This document shows positions 34,521-47,054 of a stretch of DNA of 64,000 nucleotides, one piece after another. The notes below the pieces were generated by a model that had not been told where the DNA came from, did not search any database, and saw nothing but the letters and a program-made list of their open reading frames with translations. The translations under genes were made by a program, and so were the position numbers. The DNA is from Ramazzottius varieornatus (lineage: Eukaryota; Tardigrada; Eutardigrada; Parachela; Ramazzottiidae): contig BDGG01000001.1 of the NCBI GenBank assembly GCA_001949185.1, forward strand, positions 2,091,548 to 2,155,547. Direction: 5' to 3'. Position 1 is the first letter of the stretch; each line of letters opens with the position of its first letter.

Positions 34521-37500
34521 ATGCCTGATTCAACTGGTTTAACCGCTGACAATGATTTGACTGAAACTGAAAACTCCCTCTTCGTTGCAACTCCTCCTCA
34601 ACCGTCGGAAGTTCGGCTAGAAATTACAAATGGGGAACGTTTGACTCACCCGGAAACGTCCGTTGCATCTTCGGTGAGTTCTTCAGACCTTCTTATCCTT
34701 GAACATTCCGTAATCAATTTCGCTATGGGTATATTGGATGGTATGTTCAACAGAGGAATGCGGAAGTACCGGACGGGAGTATGTCTGCATCCCGCGGACA
34801 CGCCAGCTGGTCTTCGAGGCGGAAGTTGAAGTGGTTGGTGACGGCCTTTGTGTGTCTAACGATGATGCTCTTCTTGTACAAGTCCATGGTACATTGATGT
34901 TCCTCACTCCATTAAACTTGCTCTCTGCATTCCTACATGCCCGTTACTTATTCCTCTGTGTCTTTCCGTCGTTCAGACAGGAAGTCGAGCCGGAAGATCA
35001 GGCGTCTACGTGGCACCCGAGCGGCGGAAGGAGAACGTCTACAGAAAAAACTACGTCAAGGCAGTGAGTTCTACGACAGATGCAAGGTTGTGAGCACCTG
35101 TTTGGTCGTCTGTCTATCCGAGATGTTTATATTTGGTGTGGCAAAAGTGTTCACTAGTGTTGTCGTTCAACAGATGATGAAACATGCGTGGGACAGTTAT
35201 GCAACTTACGCATGGGGCGATAATGAACTGCAGCCCATATCACGGCGCGGCTTCCACGGGAGTGCGCCGTTCGGCACTGCCAGATTGGGCTTGACCATCA
35301 TCGATTCGCTTGACACTCTTCATCTCATGGGAATGCAGGAAGAGCTGGTTCGCGCCAACGAATGGCTCGTCGATCACTACAGTATACAAAACACGGTATG
35401 AAAAACACCGATGAAAGCCAAATCATCGTCCAATTGAGCGAAATAGAAAATCAGAGCAGCTTGAATTGACAACTATGTAAATATGTTCCAACAAAAGATT
35501 TTAAAAAATGATTTAAATGGCTATCAAACTTTTTTTCAAGTTCGTAATTTCACAGCAACTTCCCAACTGAAAACTAGCAGCGTAATATAATACGGCGGAA
35601 TCCATGCACATACCGGTTTCTGCAGAGCACGGTGGTGTCAGTCTTCGAAGCCAACATTCGCCTGGTGGGAGGTCTCTTGTCGATGCATGCGTTAACTGGA
35701 AACAACGTAAGAATGTTTGGACCGCAATCATCACCGTCTCAAAAGAATTAGAAACAATTTAGTATCGGTAAATCATCACGATTACTTGACAGATGTACAT
35801 GAGGAAAGCCATTGAGACCGCGAATGCCTTGCTACCAGCCTTCGACTCGCCCAGCGGACTTCCGTACAGTCTGCTCGACGTCTCTTCGTAAGGTCCATCT
35901 GAAAAACATTGGAGGAACTGAGCGATCTGCAAACCGATTCAGAACCCAACTTTCTTTCTAGAGGTGTTGGACAGATTTACAGTTGGGTACCTGGTGGGTG
36001 CGTCTTCCTGGCGGACGCCGGAACTCTCCACCTCGAGTTCGCGTACCTATCAGCCATAACCGGAAACTCGACCTACGTGGACAAAGTTAGTCATGTGAGG
36101 AACCTACTTGTAAACAGTAAGAAGGAAACGGGATTCTACCCGAGTACAGTGGACTTTCTCAGCCTGACCGGGACGAAGTGTACGACCGGCTCGCTTGTGA
36201 CCATTGGAGGGACCGCGGATAGTTTCTACGAGTACCTGCTGAAAGCCTGGCTGCTATCTGACCAACAGGACCTGGCTGCGAAAGAACTATTCGACGAAGC
36301 TATGGAGAAACTCGAAGGGAGGTTACTTCAGAGTTCACAGGCTGCATTGAAGTATTTCGCCATCATGAACGAGGCAGAGCAGCTGGAGCATCGTGTGGAA
36401 CATTTGGCCTGCTTTGTCGGAGGTCTCTACGCTCTCAATGGACTGCATTCGAGTCACAAAGCACGAAACTTGAAACTGGCGCATGAACTGACTACGACTT
36501 GTCGGACATCTTATGCGTCGACAAGTAAGTACCGAGTTGTCGAGGTGTACTTATTGTTTCTGATGACGATTGTCGGATCCAAGTTGTCAGGGCTTGCGGT
36601 AAAGGATCTGCAAACGTAGCACATTCACTCTCGCTGTATTTCCGCACAATACATTCGGACAGGGCAAATCATACGCGACGAACAGGACGGTTCTATAGAC
36701 AGGCTTAGGGAAATAATGAGGCGGAAGACTTGTCTATGTCTGAAAGCAAGTGCGATGGAAGCACCGAATCTTCCTTTCATGTAAACAGGCAAATTTGGCT
36801 CGAGCTCCATATGCTACTTCGATCTTTGTGTTCAGCGTGTAAAAAGCTCACCTGCTTCTCGACGTACAAATCCGTAATGCAGATCGACTTGTTGCATATG
36901 CCATATGGGGTGTTCTGAATGCGAGATTGCTCGTCCATTGGCATCCTCTGGAACACTGCAACGTTAGCGTTGTTACTGGGCGTAATATGCTTTAATCAAT
37001 GATTAAGAAAACTTCGTACCTATTCGTACTTGTCAGTCTTTCGCCGTTTCAGAAACTCGATTGGGGCCGGAGTCTTTCAGTTTCAACGATCTCGGTCAGC
37101 CGGCTCCGGATTTTCGTTCTGAGAATTACGCTCTGCGGCCGGAAGTGGTAGAGAGTTACTTCTACCTGTGGAAGATCACCGGCAACGAGATGTACCGCGA
37201 CTGGGCCTGGGATGCTGCGCAGGTATGTCAGTCCTGTCCGTTATCCAAATCTCTTCACGATAGAGCTGTTGAAAACCAAACCAGACCACTTAGAAAGTGG
37301 TTTATATGGTTTATGTGGTTCGTGGTTTGACATCCAAACCGAACCACCTCAAACCAAACCACTCAAACCATATGGCATCTCAAACCAAACCACTCAAACC
37401 GGTTTCGATCTCACGCCAAACCATATGAACCACTGGTTTATGTGGTTTAATATGGTTTGCAGTAAAGGGAAATTTCATACGAAATCAGCAGATTCTGTGC

Positions 37501-39104
37501 TAGAAGTCGGGCCGAAATTGGTCGTCTGACAGTGTCAATCTTTTTCCCTCCACTGCCACCGTGCGCAGCCACATCGTTCTGAGCGCCATGTGATGCACAG
37601 CTTTAACTGGGTGAGCACTGCGTCATAAGCTGCGCGACATCAGAACTACGCCTTCCGACAGGTGAAAATCGTAGTTCCGGCAGTGTTGGACAACAGTGCT
37701 GGTGGAAAAATGATTGCACTACCGGATGGCTTGCCATGGTGCTTTTTTAATTACAGCACGCACCTGTTTTGCCTGTTTGCGTCTGTTTGTAGAGAAACCA
37801 CCAACGGTCTCTCAACTTTTTATGTCCTCGGTGGTTATTTTCGTTGATTAGTCAATTGAAGAAAACTGTAAGAGAATTGACTATGTACTGGTGATAAAAA
37901 AGCTATTCGCAAACCGGTTCAAACCGGTGGTTTATGTGGTTTGGTTTAAATGTTTTGGTTTGGAGTTTGGACCAGACCACTTTTGGTGGTTTGCGGGAGA
38001 AACCATTTTCATTTAACCGGTTTGGCATGCAAACCACCACTTGAACCAAACCAAGCGAAACCATATGGTTCAAACCATTAACAGCTCTACTTCACGATCC
38101 TGATGAATGAAGCCAAGAAGCAGAGAAAACGAGGAGCGTCAGATAGAATCGAGACAAGAGCAGCGATGGACGGGTGTTTTATCCAGCGTCCAGCCTTATT
38201 TCGAAAATTGCGCAGTTGTCTTGTGCGACCGGCCACGGACCGATAGAACTGACAGCTTAGTCATGGATGCGGATATCCTGTCTTTACTACCCAGGAGACC
38301 CATTGCTCGAACAACCTTCAAAAGGGTTGTTCAAGATTGGGAAAACTATCGATTCGTTGATTGTCGTTTTTGAGTTAGACAGATGTTGGGAAGCCGTTCT
38401 CTGGTTTCGGTATTCCACTCGGTGAATCATCCGATCCATCGCTGAGCAAAAGTTGCCCTAAATTTAATTAGAACCGGGGATATGAACACAAAGCACCTTA
38501 AGGTCAACCAAACTGAACGTCGCCGCGATGACGTAACCGCGACAGATCGACCCAAAAGCCTGGAATAAACTTGATTTGTAGATCTTTAGGTTTTCAGGTC
38601 AATGTAGTCTTAGTAGACTACCCACCCAGGTGCCGTAATGCTGAGCCTACCGGAGCACGTGGTCGGGTAGCCTACCAGGGTGAACAGCCTTAATGTACGG
38701 GACTGAAAAAGCTACGGATTTTGACAATGAGTACTTTCGATGTATGAAATTGTTACTTATTGCCGAGAGGAATGCCGAGATTTTAAATCAATAGTGTGCT
38801 TTTTGACTTCATGGAAAACTATCAAGTCTTGCGCGGAACTACTGCTCATATTCTACCCGCATGAACAGATAATAAATCGCGACTTTTGTAGGCGATAGAC
38901 AAACATTGTCGAACAAGGAGCGGCTTTACGGGGATTAGAGACGTCGATTCCCTCAACCCAGTTCCCGATGACATCCAGCAAAGCTATTTCATGGCGGAAA
39001 CACTCAAGTACCTATACCTGGTGTTCCTGGATGACGATATACTCCCATTGGATACGTGGGTGTTCAATACGGAAGCCCATCCTCTTCCTGTTATAGGTAC
39101 GTGA
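34521..39104 (+). CDS. Golgi mannosyl-oligosaccharide 1,2-alpha-mannosidase (GH47, class I)
   Basis: Seen: nine exons keep frame to 572 residues: 34521-34673, 34754-34888, 34977-35063, 35174-35395, 35626-35706, 35793-35887, 35962-36524, 37053-37222 and 38892-39104. A short cytosolic tail leads to a signal anchor (WLVTAFVCLTMMLFLY), a stem, then the GH47 barrel. Landmarks are KHAWDSYATYAWG, IIDSLDTL, VFEANIRLVGGLLS, ADSFYEYLLKAW, LRPEVVESYFYLW, KHCRTRSGFTGIRDV, DDIQQSYFMAETLKYLYL and FNTEAHPLP. Known: the acidic residues in FEANIR, DSFYEY and RPEV are catalytic in this family, and the Thr of NTEAHP binds calcium. The overall pattern is closest to the MAN1A/MAN1C group, which trims Man8-9 to Man5 in the Golgi. 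Inferred: same role. The last intron contains an 829-bp hAT-type insertion. Confidence 0.92.
37261..38089. mobile_element. Non-autonomous hAT-type element, 829 bp
   Basis: Seen: the ends TAGAGCTGTT (37261-37270) and AACAGCTCTA (38080-38089) are perfect 10-bp inverted repeats. They are flanked by a perfect 8-bp direct repeat CTTCACGA at 37253-37260 and 38090-38097. The interior starts and ends with many copies of AAACCA/TGGTTT words on both strands, giving extended foldback potential, around a unique centre with no transposase frame. Known: an 8-bp target duplication and TIRs of the form YAGAG are the hAT superfamily hallmark. It lies wholly inside the last intron of the GH47 gene. Confidence 0.85.
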
Positions 39105-41065
39105 ACCTATACGCATACCGATTTCCGACAGCTTACTTCCGGAAAACCAGCCGTACCTACCTGAAAATTGACCTGGGCTTCGGGCAAACCAGCTTTCCAT
39201 CTCGCGGAGGCGTGTAATTATCTAGGCATCTAAATATCATAATCCGCTCGATAATCGATTTGAAGAAAAATTGCCAAAGAAAGCCAGCCCAAATTAGAAT
39301 CGTGAAGCACACTGGCACGCGATAGACACCCATGACGTCAAAGAGCCAAGTTGATCTCATTGGTGACTGGCACAGCGTACTGTGACGTCATACGCTACTT
39401 GCTGCAGAGACTGCGCTCTCGTCCCTTCTCGCTCGTCGTTCATTCGTCGTATCTTCTAGGTTCCGAACCGTTCCAGAGAGCTTACCAAGCCTGGACTGGG
39501 CATTCTTTTGTGCCACACCGAGCTTCCCGAGTGGACACATCGTTCAAAGACTCGATGCAGTCCGCCTTTCTGACCGGGAACCGGACATTCCATCTGTCCA
39601 CGTCAACTTCATGTCGACCCGTCGCTTATCTGGTCTTTGTACTTTTTGCTTTTGCTCTGGTGTTTCTCTCTTGATCTGCAGTCGAGCTTGATTGATTTGA
39701 ATTCGGATTGGTTTATCGTAAACAACGGATTTTCAGGATTTTTGCTGTCTTTAGAATTTATATTTTTCGTTCGTGTTCCTCTGTGATAATTACCGTGTAC
39801 TTCTGATCGACTTATCGTTGTTGAGGATTATCGCCTCGGATGTGATGCAAGAAAGAAACTTGACTAATTGATCCACACGTGGTAAGGGGGTTGTTGAGCG
39901 GTAAACGGAGTATCGATGACGGTGGAATAGGCGGAGAGAAGAGTTTCGAGCGGCCTTCGTTGATATCCATCCTGGTAAGCGCAATTGATTTTCACATCTC
40001 TTCTCTGTAAGCTGTTCTTGCTCCATGATGGTTTATGTTGTTTTCATCGACGGAAGGTTGGGCTACGGCATCTACGGTGGACGGATCTCTGGCTTGTGCT
40101 CTGTATCACGCAGCAGCTAGTAAACTTGAAGAGTTAGCTGCACGCGGTTATGATCCGTACTGACTTGGGGGATGAGAGCGCGACGCCTGAACAAAAGATG
40201 TCTCTACGGCCTTTTGCCTGCATACCAAAGTACACAAGAGCGTATCTGCGCCACCAGAGAGAACGAGCTGCTTCAGCGCGCGAGAGAGTAGCTAGCTCGA
40301 TCGAGGCTGCTGCCAACAGCTGAACGAGAGAAGAAGGTCAGGACCGTCAGGCAAGTAACGACACAGTACAAACTACGCCAGCGAGACTCGCGCTCATAGC
40401 AGGGCTGAATATGAATCAACGAAGTAACTGACAAATGATTCAGACAATCTGCAGTGTTTCTTGTTTGTAGAAGGCAACAGCATTGCCTCGTACGGCGCTT
40501 ACAACAGTTGTCTAACTTGGCTGCTTGTTATCACCCACAGGGAAGGAAAGCATACAAGCAAGCCTCCATCCATCGTACAGCCAGCGAAGGAAGGATTCCA
40601 TATTTCAAACATCATCACTCGGAAATGATGATCGCGCCCGTAAGAATTATATTGTAGTGCATGTTTTGGACCTTTTGGTCCTTTTGCGCCTTTCGAAACA
40701 GGTTTGATGCCACTCTACTGTGCTTTGATACTGATTATCCCCTTCTGAACAACGAAACGTGACTACTGTACCATGTAATGTACTTCAACACGGCCATGCA
40801 CCATCCGGATTCATTATCACGTTTGTGAATTAGAGAAGATTCTCTTCTTCTTCCTCCTCTTCCATTACCACACTCACATTCTTCTTCCGACATCTATCCC
40901 GCTTATCCCCGGATCATCATCATAATCGGTCTTAGCTCTGATGTGGTAGATGATCTATGGACTGATTCGGCAGCCTTTTATATGCGTCATAATTATTTTA
41001 TCAGGTATGTTATCAGGTTGCTCATAGTTTATTGCATGACTTATATCGATGTTTTCTCTTTCTAG
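39105..41065. other. Spacer between the mannosidase and BCL9 genes
   Basis: About 2 kb. One plus-strand open frame (39351-39674) ends in a hydrophobic stretch (VAYLVFVLFAFALVFLS), and one minus-strand frame (39180-39330) opens hydrophobic and ends at a plausible donor. Neither has a recognisable family or a partner exon. The first exon of the BCL9-like gene probably lies between 40.4 and 41.06 kb; one candidate donor follows GAAATGATGATCGCGCCC near 40638. Confidence 0.4.
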
Positions 41066-44000
41066 AATTCTCCATTAAACCATCATAAATGGCCACCCAA
41101 CGATAGTGGATACCTTACCGAACCTTGGCATATGAGAATGCGCGAAACCAAAAAGTCACAGAAGATTAGCAGTCCCATCTCGGCGCAGCTCGCATCAAGT
41201 GGCGCAAACGCTGCTGATGCTTCTCCACAAGTGCCTGCTGCCAGCCCAATCAACCGACAACCCAAGACACCGAAATCAAGCGACAGTGGAGCTCCTGGTA
41301 CACCAAACAGCAGTGCGAACAGTGCGTTTTTGTATTACAGAAGAATAAATTGCCGAGTATATTCTGCATAGTGAATTCGTTACCCATATTTTTCCGACTA
41401 TCTTAACTCCACCTCCAAATTTTGTCGAATTTTTCCACCTATTACCTTAAGCAGCCAAGTTTGAGAACGGAATTTATTTTTCTTTATTTTTTAAATTTCG
41501 TTTCGTGCTTTCTCGATTTGCGGTAGATTCGAATTTGATTTTGAATATTCCAAAACTTGGTTTTTGCAGAAGCAGAATGGCCGCCCCAGGTACCAACGCC
41601 GAATGGTTCGGACAAGCAGTCTATCATGGACAGCCAGGTGAGGTCCGTCAAGTCCGAGTCGGGCTTCTTCTCGGACATGCCTCCGCCAACGCCGGAACGA
41701 TGTAGCAGTGCCAGCATCACCATGACCAGTCAGCCAAATACGCCGGGAATGGCCCAGCAGTCTTCCCGACGGTCTCCCGCCAGCGCGATCTCAGCTTCCG
41801 CACAACAGAACCAAATAACGATTCCAAATTCCCCTTCTCTCATCAAGTCGGAAGACCCCATGGACAAGCTCGCTCAGATGACCAGTAGCCTTGGCTCGGG
41901 AAACTCTTTTGGGTCCGTCGGCTCACAACGATCTCCGGCGGCCATTTCGGCGCCCAACACTCCTGGCTACGCACCCAGTGTAAGACCTTCCACAGCCATG
42001 AGCCTGTCTTTTCTAGTCCATTTCTGTTGAGAAACGCTTCAAAGAAGGGTACCGTGATGATTTTCCCTTCAAAATTGGAGCAACCGCAAAGAACTTGAGC
42101 AGCATTGTGTTGCCAGGTGGCGCACACCTGCAGTCTAGAACAGGGAGGATGTGCGCCACTTGGGAAAGCGATCATGTTTATTTACCGACGTCCCACCTAG
42201 TTTAAGTCTATTTTTTTAAGAATCTCCCAGAGTTTCTTTGCGAGACGAAATCTCTTTGAGTTTATTGTAGTAATTTCAGCAGAAATGTTGTTTTTTTAAA
42301 TTTGGTTATTTTTCATTGAACAGCAATCTGGGGAAAAAATGTGTGAAAGAAGTTGCGTGGTTGATTTTTGGTGTGGCTATTGTGGGTTTACTCTTTCCTT
42401 TCCAGAGTATGCAGAGTATGCACGGTGCTCCAAGTCCCGCCGGAAGTATGCACGGCCCCTTCCCCGGTCATCATCCACAGCAGCAGCACGCCATGATGGC
42501 TCAACAAATGCCTCAGCAGCAGCAGCTGCAAGCGCCCATCATCGACAAAGCACAACAGATACCTGACCAGCCTTACATGCAGCAACAAAGTCTTGTGTAT
42601 GTTTATACGACAGCACAAGCCAACGAAGCAGCCGATATGCTGAGCAAAGGATTGATAAGGAAGATTGGCGAGTACCACACCAACCAGCGACCCAATGCAC
42701 GCAAGTTCGTCAACCAGTTCCATCAAGAACAAATGCAGCAGCAGCACCTCATGGGCCAACCTGTCCAGCCTCCGCAAGGATGGGACCCGAGTATGCTCCA
42801 GCAAGACCCGACCGGGATGATGGGGCAGATGGAAGGCGGACAACCTCGAATGCCTATGCGCCATCCACAACAGGTAAGAACAGAAGGGACCTTCTATCTT
42901 TGATATCAACTTGGACGTGAACGAACCGTAGAAAACCGCCCGCGTCAAACCTATAGGAACCCATTAATAAAAACGACACAAAGGTTACAGTATAGCGTAA
43001 AGCGTAAATTAAGGGTTTGAGATATGAATGTACACTGACCATCTAGTTGCAGAAGTAAGCAATGGAAAAATTCCAAAATCTCCCGACAAATTTCTTACAT
43101 CTTCTGACGTGTGATTCATATTCCGCAGTTTGCCAACGGTGGGATTCCTGGCCAAATGTACGGTATCCCACCCAACGAGGGTATCCCTACCATGAACGGA
43201 CAGAACCCCAACATGGCCGCGGCCGCAGCCAGCCACGCTCAACTAGTACGCCAAAAGAAGCTGGAAGAACTCCATTCGATGGAGCGTCAGCTTCTCCCTG
43301 ACAATTCTTCCATGAGCCTCGTACCTGACGAGAGCTCCCAGCTCCCGGTTCGGCCACCTCCGCCCTACAGCAATGCCACCGGCCGGAGTACAGGACGCAT
43401 CACGACGACGACTGTCGGTCGAAAGCGGACCCATACTCAGCTGCAACAAGGAGAGTTCGTCCAGCAGACTAGCATGGGCTCCATGCCGCAGATGGTCAGC
43501 CAGGAAGCGCATTACACCAGATCGACACAAGATGTGGACTCGATGATCAAGACTGAAACTACCTTCATGCCGGTTCCTTCCCCGCAACCGATACAGTATG
43601 TGGGGACTCACCTCGACCAGGAAGTGACGATACAGAAGCAGCCCAACAGGAACTTTATCAGGGCACCGGGAAGTGTTCGGCAACCCGGCATGCAAATGCA
43701 TCCCAGGTACTGTGACGTTTTTTCTTGCTGTACAATGGACGCCGCTTTTATAAACCTGCCTAAAGTATGTGGTGCGTTCGGCGTATCACGATGTATCCAA
43801 GTGGGTGAGGGGCGATCGTAAATTTCAGTTGTGTCTCACGTACCTACATGCAGAAGTTCCATTGGAATGTGCCAATCAGTTGTATGCATGTTCGTGAAGG
43901 CCATGATTCTTTGGCTGGTCAGCTTGTATGAAGCTTCCATCAATTCGTGCTGTAAGTTGGGTGTGTTTTACAGGTATGGCGGACCAGGAGGTATGACACC

Positions 44001-45106
44001 GCAGTCCATGATGGCCATATCGCAGCAACAGCAGGAATTTGCTGCTTCCCAGCAAGCCTCAGCGGAGGCCAGTCGCACACAAGCAATCTTTCACGCACAA
44101 CAGCAGCAAATGGAAGCCAATATGCGCGCTCAGCAATTCCATGGAGGCACTATGCCAAATGGTCCTCCTACAACCATGGGTCCACAAACCGTCAATAATA
44201 CCTATGTCAACGCCAAAATTGCCATTGAGCACGTCAACATCCAGAACATGCCATCAGGTACCATACAGCATTCCAAACAGTCCCGCTTGAATTTTTGCAG
44301 AGTTTTCTGTTGATCGATATTTTTCAGGTTTCTTTCACGGTTTCCTTGATATCATTGTTAATTTTTCAGGGACGTATACTGACCAGTACAGTGGTCAGCC
44401 CGCTCTGATCAGCGCGCAGTCCGAAATGTACGGGGCACAGCCCGGACAGGTTCCCCAGTCAGGGCCGAGCCACGCTCAAATGATGCAGCACCAGGCTCAT
44501 ATAAACATGCTGCAACAACAACAAGCACAAGAACAAAACTTCCAAATACAGCAACAGCAGATGCAAATGGCACAAGCACAACAACAGCAATCAAGTCAGT
44601 ACGATTCCTCACCGCAGATTCACATCAAACCCACACAGCCCAATACTATCCAGTACCTTCCCACGGCGCGACCTCCCCTCAAATCAGGACCACGGCCACC
44701 GCCCAACTTGGACTTCCTTCAGCCCTGGACGGGTTCAGGCCTTCCACGAGGACAGCTTCCGCCTCCTCAGGTCCAGCAAGGACAGCAGCAGCAGCAGCAG
44801 CTTCCGCCTGGCTACCGCATGAACCCTCAGCAGTTACAGGCTGGTCAGATGCAGGGACAATTCTCTCACATGAATCTCAGTGAAGGCGGGGATCCCAACG
44901 GCATGGCGGGTTATGCCACTTACGGACCGGCACCTACGCAAGCACAGCAGTCTCAACAGCAACAGCAGCAGCAGCAGCAGCAGCAGATGGCAGCTCAACA
45001 GCAGCAGCAAATGCTGTCTAATGATCCTCAGTACGCAGCTCAGTTTCAGCAGTTCCAACAGCGCCTCTACGCTACCAATGTGGCGCAGTCGGGGCAATCT
45101 TCGTAG
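41066..45106 (+). CDS. BCL9/legless-type Wnt co-activator (5' exon missing)
   Basis: Seen: exons 41066-41321, 41570-41979, 42406-42873, 43129-43706, 43974-44257 and 44370-45106 join in frame. The protein is Gln/Pro/Ser/Met-rich. Conserved islands are LVYVYTTAQANEAADML (HD1), VRQKKLEELHSMERQLLPD (HD2), RPPPPYSN, LAQMTSSL, QPNTIQYLP with PPPNLDFLQPW, and the C-terminal FQQRLYATN. Known: HD1 of BCL9/legless binds the Pygopus PHD finger and HD2 binds beta-catenin/Armadillo. The NTIQYMP, EFLQ and LYATN islands also occur in Drosophila legless. Inferred: nuclear adaptor in the Wnt enhanceosome. The start codon is not in the first exon I can support. The LAQM island lies before HD1 here, whereas in legless the similar motif is C-terminal. 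There are long CAG-rich runs near 44955-45020. Confidence 0.88.
42114..42194. repeat. Palindromic GTGGCGCAC element, copy 10
   Basis: CAGGTGGCGCAC (42114-42125) pairs with GTGCGCCACTTG (42151-42162). The right arm is GCGATCATG, then TTTACCGACGTCCC. Located in a BCL9-gene intron. Confidence 0.75.
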
Positions 45107-45181
45107 AGAAGTTCGACAGTATCTCTTTCTTCTTCCTCCCTCGCTCACACGTACAAAAGGTTGGCCCGGATCACGCTGAAA

Positions 45182-45302
45182 CGGGACGTCGGCACGCGAC
45201 TTGAATATGATTGTTTACTCAAGTGGCGCACATTTTCGGCCAATAACTTGAGACGTGCGCCACTTGTGGTAACGATCATGTCCACTTAGTTTGCCGACAT
45301 AT
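45182..45302. repeat. Palindromic GTGGCGCAC element, copy 11 (full length)
   Basis: The outer end GGGACGTCGGCA (45183-45194) faces TTTGCCGACAT (45290-45300). The inner stem CAAGTGGCGCAC (45220-45231) pairs with GTGCGCCACTTG (45256-45267). With copy 13 it defines the element as about 120 bp. It lies just downstream of the BCL9 stop codon. Confidence 0.8.
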
Positions 45303-46073
45303 CAAATATTTTTGATGGATCTAATGCTTTTATTTTTATTTGCAGTTTACTTTTGGTCTCCGGAAATGACACTAAAGACTGTATTATTCTTTTTCTTCTC
45401 AAGTTTTTATTTTAACTTTAAAACTTGTTTATTTAAATGCAAAAAGAAGTGTTATCAGTAGTTAGTTGCCTTTACTGGTCTTTCCTGGTTTGCATAACAT
45501 GCCTTGCATATCTTTTTCAAGTTTTAGCTTTTTGCGACTTGTCGTATTTGAATATCTTATTGGCTTCCGCTTGAAGGCACCGAAATTGTCTCGCGTATTC
45601 CCGTGAAGCATTTGCTTCGTTCTGAGCAGCATTTTTATTTGAAGTATTAATTTCCTTTTCTGGTTCTCTTCCAATGATTAAAAGTCGGAAACTCTGCAAA
45701 AATTCATGAAAAAATACTTGGTAGGATGCGGTTTCCATGAATTGCAGGCGCTGGTCAGCGTTAACATCGTCTATCAGCCACGGGGGAAATGGTTTACAAG
45801 TAGCTGACTAACGAACCGAACTACACGTTTCGATGTCTCCGCAGTTTTCAAATATGGATGGCAATTTCAAAGCTGCTTTCCAGGTGAATTTTCGAAAGAC
45901 GAGTCTTCAACGCATGCTTCGCATCACCTGATTCGCCCTTGAAACTTTTCGTACATAACGCAGCGGAAGCCGGCGTATTTTGAGTCTTGGTAGATCTTCG
46001 GTTCAGTTTCCGGTGTTTGTTTTCAGCGAGAGCCTGTCTCTGTTTCACCTGAACCCAGCAAGCTCAGTCCGCC

Positions 46074-47054
46074 ATGGCTGCCATCTTCCTGATTTCCGCC
46101 CTCTTGGTGACACTGAGCAGCGCCGCGCGGCCACTTTCACCTCACGCGGTGGTGCACCACGGAACTCCCGTTGACGCTGCCGATCCGAAACCGGTATGTG
46201 CTGTCTGAACGACAATTAGCTCTACATCTCATGCTTTTACTCCGTTTTTTAGCACAAGAACGTCCATCGCTCCTTCTCGATCGCTGATGTCCAGGTGAAG
46301 GACTTCAGTATGACTTCCTGCGGACCCAAGGATATGCTTGAGATCAAGGAGATCAAGCTCACTCCAGGTACGGACAACCCCTAGCCATCAGATCTGGCCC
46401 AGTGCGAAAAAGTTGTAACCTGGCATTTCTCGATACAGACTTAAAGTTGACCGTCGATGTCGTGGTGAAGACATCCTTGGATGAGACTGAACCGATAACG
46501 GTATGAAAGACGAAACGCAGCGGCGCAGCCTAAATATCAGCATTCATGGTCTGAAGTTTCCGCCTGTTTGATTCCAGGTGGATGTTACCTTGAAGAAAAA
46601 AGTCCCATTCATGGGATGGATAACCGTCCGTAAGTCTAGTGACCAACCAGGTATACTTCTGTCATTCTGTGCTGAAAGGTTTGATTGATCTCTTTAGAGA
46701 GCCGCCACATTGCCGATGCCTGCAGCCTGGCCAAGAAATTCGAGGACAAGTGCGCCGCCAACCCCTTCGTAAAGGAAAACAACCTGCCCTGCTCGTGCCC
46801 AGCTCCTGCAGTAAGTTCCCTGTGCCAACGTTTACCGGTATGAAGGCATGTTCATGAAACGTAAGAATCGTATCTTGTAGGGCGAGTACAAAGTGAAGGA
46901 TCTGGACCTCAAAAAGATGGTCATGGAAGCTAAACAACAGCGTTCCCTCGGTTCCATGCTGGCTGGTGGCCGGTACAGCTCAAGAATGGAGATGAAACAA
47001 CAAGGCAGAGTCATCGCATGCAGCAACGTCGACCTCAACCTGGTGATGCCTTGA
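46074..47054 (+). CDS. GM2-activator-like (ML-superfamily) lipid-binding protein 1
   Basis: Seen: six exons: 46074-46193, 46253-46367, 46439-46500, 46578-46629, 46698-46810 and 46881-47054. A signal peptide (MAAIFLISALLVTLSSA) leads the mature protein. Its core is FSMTSCGPKD, LKLTVDVVVKT, VTLKKKVPFMGW, ADACSLAKKFEDKC, LPCSCPAPAGEY and RVIACSNVDLNL. Six conserved cysteines occur in positions like those of GM2 activator (SWDNC, PCHCPFKEGTY, GCIKIAASL). Known: GM2A-type proteins form a beta-cup that binds glycolipids, phospholipids or other hydrophobic ligands in lysosomes or secretions. Inferred: secreted lipid carrier; the ligand is unknown. It is the intact member of a tandem pair with 47820-48800. 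Confidence 0.85.

Noticed and set aside
39351-39674. GPI-tail-like plus-strand frame as a paralogue of the 32.9-33.9 kb gene
   Set aside because: Apart from the hydrophobic end, no residues align with the orphan protein, and no upstream exon was found.
41190-41215. AAGTGGCGCA word like the palindromic element stem
   Set aside because: It lies in BCL9 coding sequence (SSGANAAD), has no pairing right stem and no outer arm, so chance is more likely.
42388-42948. Minus-strand 186-residue frame opposite BCL9
   Set aside because: It overlaps the HD1-coding exon; the plus strand has recognised conserved motifs and correct splicing.
44834-45148. Minus-strand Leu-rich frame in the BCL9 last exon
   Set aside because: It is the antisense reading of CAG/CAA glutamine runs, which always gives leucine stretches.
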